DNA from: an uncultured Clostridia bacterium
Lineage (GTDB): Bacteria; Bacillota; Clostridia; TANB77; CAG-508
Reading direction: 5' to 3'
DNA: 35,581 bases
NCBI GenBank assembly: GCA_947594935.1
Contig: CANQEM010000017.1
Coordinates: 1-35,581, forward strand
Every line of letters starts with the position of its first letter. Positions within the stretch are counted from its first letter, which is position 1. Of the stretch, positions 32,349 to 35,581 are shown one piece after another. The notes under the pieces were generated by a model. That model was not told the origin of the DNA, made no database searches, and saw nothing but the letters and a program-made list of their open reading frames with translations. A program made the position numbers and the translations under genes.

Positions 32349-33251
32349 CTATTTTAGTTTAAATTTATTTACGATACTTGGGTTGTCAAGCCAGTTTTCT
32401 TTGACTTTGACCCATGTTTTTAAATTTACTTTTAAACCAAAATTTTCTTCTATTTCAATTCTGGCTAGTTTTCCTATTCTTTTTAGCATTTCACCATTTT
32501 TGCCTATTATGATTCCTTTGTGTGATTCTTTTATGCAGTAAATTGTTGCTTCAATATCATATATGTCTTGATTTTGCTTGTTTTTGCGCAAATTCATTTT
32601 TTGAATTTCTACATAAATTCCATGTGGTACTTCGTCTTGTAGTAGTGTTAAGGCTTTTTCTCTGATTGTTTCTTCTGCTAATTGCCTTACTGTTTGGTCT
32701 GTGTATTCTTCTATATCATAATATGCTGGGCCTGGTTTTAAGTGTTTTTCTATTTCGTCTAAAATTGTTTCTTTGTATTGCGGTTTAAGTGCTGATATTG
32801 GTATTACCGCTTCAAATTGATATTGTTTGCTATATTCTTCAATTAGTTGCAATAGGGCTTCTTTTTTTACTAGTTCTATTTTGTTTATTATTAAAATTGT
32901 TTTTTGATTTGTTTCTTTTAATTTTTCAAGAATTCGCATATCGCCTTTTCCTACTTCTTTGCTTGTTGCTTCGATTAAGAATAGAGTTAGGTCTGATTCC
33001 TTTATGCTTGAAAATGATGTTTCTATCATTGTTTCGTTTAGTTTGTGCTTTGGCTTATGTATTCCTGGGGTGTCTATAAATATTATTTGCGAGTTTTCTC
33101 GATTTACAATTCCTTTTATTGCTGTTCTTGTTGTTTGAACTTTGTTGGCTATTGCTGCGACTTTTTCGCCGACTAACAAGTTGATTAGTGTTGATTTTCC
33201 TACATTTGTTCTTCCTATAATTGTTACAAAACCAGATTTGAATTCTGACAT
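32349..33251 (-). CDS. era: GTPase Era
   Basis: Era, 300 residues, a GTPase that binds the 3' end of 16S rRNA and checks 30S maturation. G1 is GRTNVGKS (13-20; Thr replaces the usual Pro), G3 is DTPG, G4 is NKIE. The KH domain is at the C-terminus (KESHKGIIIGKNGEMLKRIG). I chose ATG at 33249-33251, after GGAGGG. A TATAAT box at 33264-33269 lies unusually close to the start but has no good -35, so the era promoter is uncertain. Confidence 0.97.
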   Translation of the reverse strand: MSEFKSGFVTIIGRTNVGKSTLINLLVGEKVAAIANKVQTTRTAIKGIVNRENSQIIFIDTPGIHKPKHKLNETMIETSFSSIKESDLTLFLIEATSKEVGKGDMRILEKLKETNQKTILIINKIELVKKEALLQLIEEYSKQYQFEAVIPISALKPQYKETILDEIEKHLKPGPAYYDIEEYTDQTVRQLAEETIREKALTLLQDEVPHGIYVEIQKMNLRKNKQNQDIYDIEATIYCIKESHKGIIIGKNGEMLKRIGKLARIEIEENFGLKVNLKTWVKVKENWLDNPSIVNKFKLK

Positions 33252-33311
33252 GTTCTCCCTCCTATTATACACTATTTTTTTGCTAAATTTGTAGAATTTG
33301 AGAACTTAGAT

Positions 33312-33354
33312 AAAAAAAGTTCTTTTTGAGACATCTTGCCCAAAAGAACTTTTT
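33312..33354 (-). terminator. Terminator of the GT4 gene
   Basis: AAAAAGTTCTTTT (33314-33326) pairs with AAAAGAACTTTTT (33342-33354), with a 15-nt loop and T7 on the minus strand. Confidence 0.88.
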
Positions 33355-33357
33355 GGT

Positions 33358-34650
33358 TTACGCATAAGCTTGGCGCTTTCTGAAATTAAGTAAGTTTGCA
33401 ATTTGTTTTTCTGAATTATCTGCTTTTTTAGTTTTTCTTGCTCTTTCTTGTTCAAGCTGTCTTTTTTGTTTTTCTGCCATTGATTGGCAAATTGCTTTTT
33501 GGTATGCAAAGTGTGTGTCTTGTGCAATTTTGCTCCAATTGTATAGTGAACGTACTTTGCTTTTTGCTTTTTTTGTCATATCTGCACATAGTTTATGGTC
33601 ATATAGTACTTCTAGAATTGAGTCTGCAAATGAATTTGGATTTCCGCAATATGCTTTCATTCCGTTTACTCTGTGTTCTACTATTTCGTTTAAGCCTCCA
33701 ATATCTGATACTACAACTGGATTTTCTGATAGCATTGCTTCTAGTGCAACTATTCCAAATGGTTCATAAGTGCTTGGGAATACTGCTACATCTGCTGCTT
33801 TGTACATTCTTTGTACATCTTTGCCTTCCATATATCCTGCAAAATATACTTTTTGTGATATTCCCATTGAGTTTACTTGTTGTTGCAATTCTTCTAGCAT
33901 TCCACCTTTTCCGCAGATTACTAGTTTTGCATCATTGTATCCTGCTAGTATTTTTGGCATTGCTGCTATTAGGTGTTGTATTCCTTTTTCATATACTAGT
34001 CTTCCCATAAATAGTATGATTTTTTCATTGTCCATTGCAAACCTTCTTCTGAAATTGTAGTCTCTTTCTACTCCGTTATATAGGTTTGCGTTTACTCCGT
34101 TTGGTATTACATTTATTTTTTCATAAGGTAAGCCGAATAGCCTTTGTAGTTCGTTTTTCATGTAGTTGCTATTTACTATGACTTCTGTTGATTCATAAGT
34201 TAACATCCATTCTGTATCATTTATATAGCGTTGTGTTTCGTCGTGAATTCCGCTGTTTCTTCCTGCTTCTGTTGCGTGTATTGTTGATACTATTGGTATA
34301 TTATATGAATTTTTTAGTGTTTTTGCTGCGTTTGCAACTAGCCAGTCATGTGCGTGTATTACATCAAAGTTGCCTTGTTCTGCTATTATTTCATTTGCTT
34401 TTGCTATCATTGAAAAGTTTAACTGCATTACCCAGTCTATGAAGTTATTTGGGTTTATCATATAGTTATCTACTCTATATACTTTTACTCCTTTGTCGTC
34501 CTCAAAATATGGTACATCACCATCTCGGTATGTAACCACTGTTACATCATGTCCATCTTTTATTAAGGTTTTTGATAGGTCGTATACTACGCGTGATATT
34601 CCGCCTACAACCCTTGGTGGGTATTCCCAAGTTAACATCAATATTTTCAT
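33358..34650 (-). CDS. GT4 family glycosyltransferase (glycogen synthase-like)
   Basis: A 430-residue retaining glycosyltransferase with a GT-B fold. The N-terminal domain has MKILMLTWEYPPRVVGGISR, where the Gly-Gly loop binds the donor phosphate, and HAHDWLVANAAKTL. The C-terminal domain has RLVYEKGIQHLIAA and the EPFGIVALEAMLSENPVV motif with the two catalytic-region Glu residues. The start MKILMLTWEYPPRVVGGIS pattern is typical of the GT4 starch/glycogen synthase-like group, but GT4 substrates are hard to predict. It has its own promoter and terminator, with no glycogen genes beside it. The C-terminus carries a basic tail. Confidence 0.85.
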   Translation of the reverse strand: MKILMLTWEYPPRVVGGISRVVYDLSKTLIKDGHDVTVVTYRDGDVPYFEDDKGVKVYRVDNYMINPNNFIDWVMQLNFSMIAKANEIIAEQGNFDVIHAHDWLVANAAKTLKNSYNIPIVSTIHATEAGRNSGIHDETQRYINDTEWMLTYESTEVIVNSNYMKNELQRLFGLPYEKINVIPNGVNANLYNGVERDYNFRRRFAMDNEKIILFMGRLVYEKGIQHLIAAMPKILAGYNDAKLVICGKGGMLEELQQQVNSMGISQKVYFAGYMEGKDVQRMYKAADVAVFPSTYEPFGIVALEAMLSENPVVVSDIGGLNEIVEHRVNGMKAYCGNPNSFADSILEVLYDHKLCADMTKKAKSKVRSLYNWSKIAQDTHFAYQKAICQSMAEKQKRQLEQERARKTKKADNSEKQIANLLNFRKRQAYA

Positions 34651-34705
34651 TGATATCCCTCTTTCTTTATTTTCTTTCGTTTTTTTGACATTTTTCTCCA
34701 AGTAC

Positions 34706-34734
34706 ATTGTATACAAAAAAATTTTATTTGTAAA
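34706..34734 (-). promoter_or_regulatory. Sigma-A promoter of the GT4 gene
   Basis: TTTACA at 34729-34734, a 17-nt spacer and TACAAT at 34706-34711. The leader before ATG is about 50 nt. Confidence 0.72.
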
Positions 34735-34773
34735 TGCTTTTTTTGAAAAAAATTATATTTTCTATTTGCGTAT

Positions 34774-34804
34774 TAAAAAAACCTATATAAATTATATAGG
34801 TTTC
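34774..34804 (-). terminator. Terminator of the rplU-rpmA operon
   Basis: AAACCTATATAA (34780-34791) pairs with TTATATAGGTTT (34793-34804), with T7 on the minus strand. It lies just after the rpmA stop. Confidence 0.88.
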
Positions 34805-34815
34805 ATCGACTTTAT

Positions 34816-35079
34816 TTATTTTGCTTCTGCTGGATATACACTAACTTGCTTTTTATCTCTTCCTTTTCTTTCAAATTTAACATTTCCATCTATCAATGCG
34901 TATAGTGTATCATCACTACCTTTTCCTACATTAACTCCTGGGTGCACATTAGTTCCTCTTTGTCTGATTAAGATATTTCCAGCTAGTACAAATTGACCGT
35001 CTGCTCTTTTTACACCAAGACGTTTAGATTCACTCTCTCTACCGTTATGGCTACTACCTTGACCTTTTTTATGTGCCAT
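34816..35079 (-). CDS. rpmA: Ribosomal protein L27 (bL27), without cleavable leader
   Basis: L27, 87 residues; its N-terminus reaches the peptidyl transferase centre. [20 protein letters not shown] and [20 protein letters not shown] are diagnostic. I chose ATG at 35077-35079. The protein begins directly MAHKKG, as in E. coli, and lacks the short N-terminal extension that Firmicutes normally remove with the Prp protease. The prp (ysxB) gene usually found between rplU and rpmA is also missing here. Confidence 0.97.
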   Translation of the reverse strand: MAHKKGQGSSHNGRESESKRLGVKRADGQFVLAGNILIRQRGTNVHPGVNVGKGSDDTLYALIDGNVKFERKGRDKKQVSVYPAEAK

Positions 35080-35108
35080 GTTTTTCACTCCCTTCCAGTT
35101 TTATTGAT

Positions 35109-35519
35109 TTATGCTTCTGCTTTTTTTGTTGTTGTTTTTGTTGCTGCTTTTGCTTTTGTTTCTGTCTTAGCTTCTGATTTAGCAGCTGTTTCTTTTTTTG
35201 CTGTTGTTGCTGTTTTTATTGATGTAATTTCCACTTTTGTGTATGGTTGTCTATGTCCTTGTTTTCTTCTATAATTCTTTTTAGCTTTCATTTTGAAAAC
35301 AATGATTTTTTTACCTTTACCGTGTGAAAGTACTTTTCCTTCTACTTTAATACCTTTTACATAAGGAGCTCCTACTTGTACTTTTCCTTCATCAGATACT
35401 AGGATAACTTTGTCAAAAGTTACTTTTTTACCTTCTTCTGCATCTAATTTTTCAAAAAATACTACATCTCCTTCTGCTACTTTGTATTGTTTTCCACAGC
35501 TTTCAATGATTGCGTACAT
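35109..35519 (-). CDS. rplU: Ribosomal protein L21 (bL21) with extended tail
   Basis: L21, 136 residues. The family core runs from [20 protein letters not shown] to [19 protein letters not shown] at about residue 100. It is followed by a Lys/Ala/Thr/Glu-rich tail of about 35 residues that ordinary L21 (about 103 residues) lacks. AAGGAGGTG precedes the ATG. The window ends 62 nt upstream, so any L21 leader RNA is cut off. It forms an operon with rpmA. Confidence 0.97.
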   Translation of the reverse strand: MYAIIESCGKQYKVAEGDVVFFEKLDAEEGKKVTFDKVILVSDEGKVQVGAPYVKGIKVEGKVLSHGKGKKIIVFKMKAKKNYRRKQGHRQPYTKVEITSIKTATTAKKETAAKSEAKTETKAKAATKTTTKKAEA

Positions 35520-35581
35520 TTAAAATGCACCTCCTTGTTTGTATACTCGCTAATCCTTACATAAGGCAACTATTTGATAGT

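Noticed and set aside
35520..35581. L21 leader RNA upstream of rplU
   Set aside because: Only 62 nt are available at the window edge, not enough to support a structure.

Overview
The window looks like the chromosome of a low-GC, spore-forming Clostridia-type Firmicute, probably an uncultured gut lineage (inference). The evidence is the Firmicute S10-spc ribosomal gene order, the spore genes spoVG, spoIVB and an alpha/beta-type SASP, very AT-rich spacers, and near-consensus sigma-A promoters (TTGACA, 17 bp, TATAAT).

Layout. Bases 1-9781 (minus strand) hold the S10-spc ribosomal protein operon from rpsJ to the start of secY. It has one perfect promoter and a structured leader of about 270 nt; rpmD (L30) is missing between rpsE and rplO. 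Bases 9810-11216 hold a DUF4364-like gene, a probable small RNA or mini-ORF, tRNA-Met and a small charged hypothetical protein. Bases 11223-14113 hold two membrane glycosyltransferases. Bases 14201-17368 hold spoVG, murC and spoIVB. Bases 17388-29624 are a 12-kb Tad/Flp-like secretion cluster: a CpaB/SAF protein, two ParA-like proteins, a TadA/CpaF ATPase, a TadB-TadC double protein, and a set of pilin-like proteins sharing a leaderless N-terminus (ME-x-A-x-x-AL). Bases 29716-30483 hold a HigB/HigA toxin-antitoxin pair, followed by a SASP, the hibernation factor Hpf, a YqzL-RecO reading frame, Era, a GT4 glycosyltransferase, and rpmA and rplU.

Main discovery. Four genes are broken by what looks like a one-base insertion: secY, the TadA/CpaF ATPase, one pilin-like gene and the last gene of the Tad cluster. 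In all four the break falls exactly on an in-frame CGG codon. Skipping the C and reading the next three bases (GGA, GGA, GGA, GGT; all glycine) restores the conserved protein. I scanned the other genes of the window on their coding strand and found no other in-frame CGG codon. CGG therefore does not seem to be an ordinary arginine codon here. It behaves as a dedicated +1 frameshift codon, or as part of a four-base glycine codon CGGN. One affected gene is the essential secY (at codon 6), and another is the ATPase at its Walker B glycine. Four random indels would not be expected to coincide with the only four CGG codons, so I treat these genes as intact and recoded, not as pseudogenes.

How the parts fit. 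The ribosomal, translation-factor and spore genes are ordinary housekeeping genes. The Tad-like cluster is the accessory part and carries three of the four CGG sites. It has an upstream promoter, an internal promoter, and several intergenic hairpins that could set relative expression.
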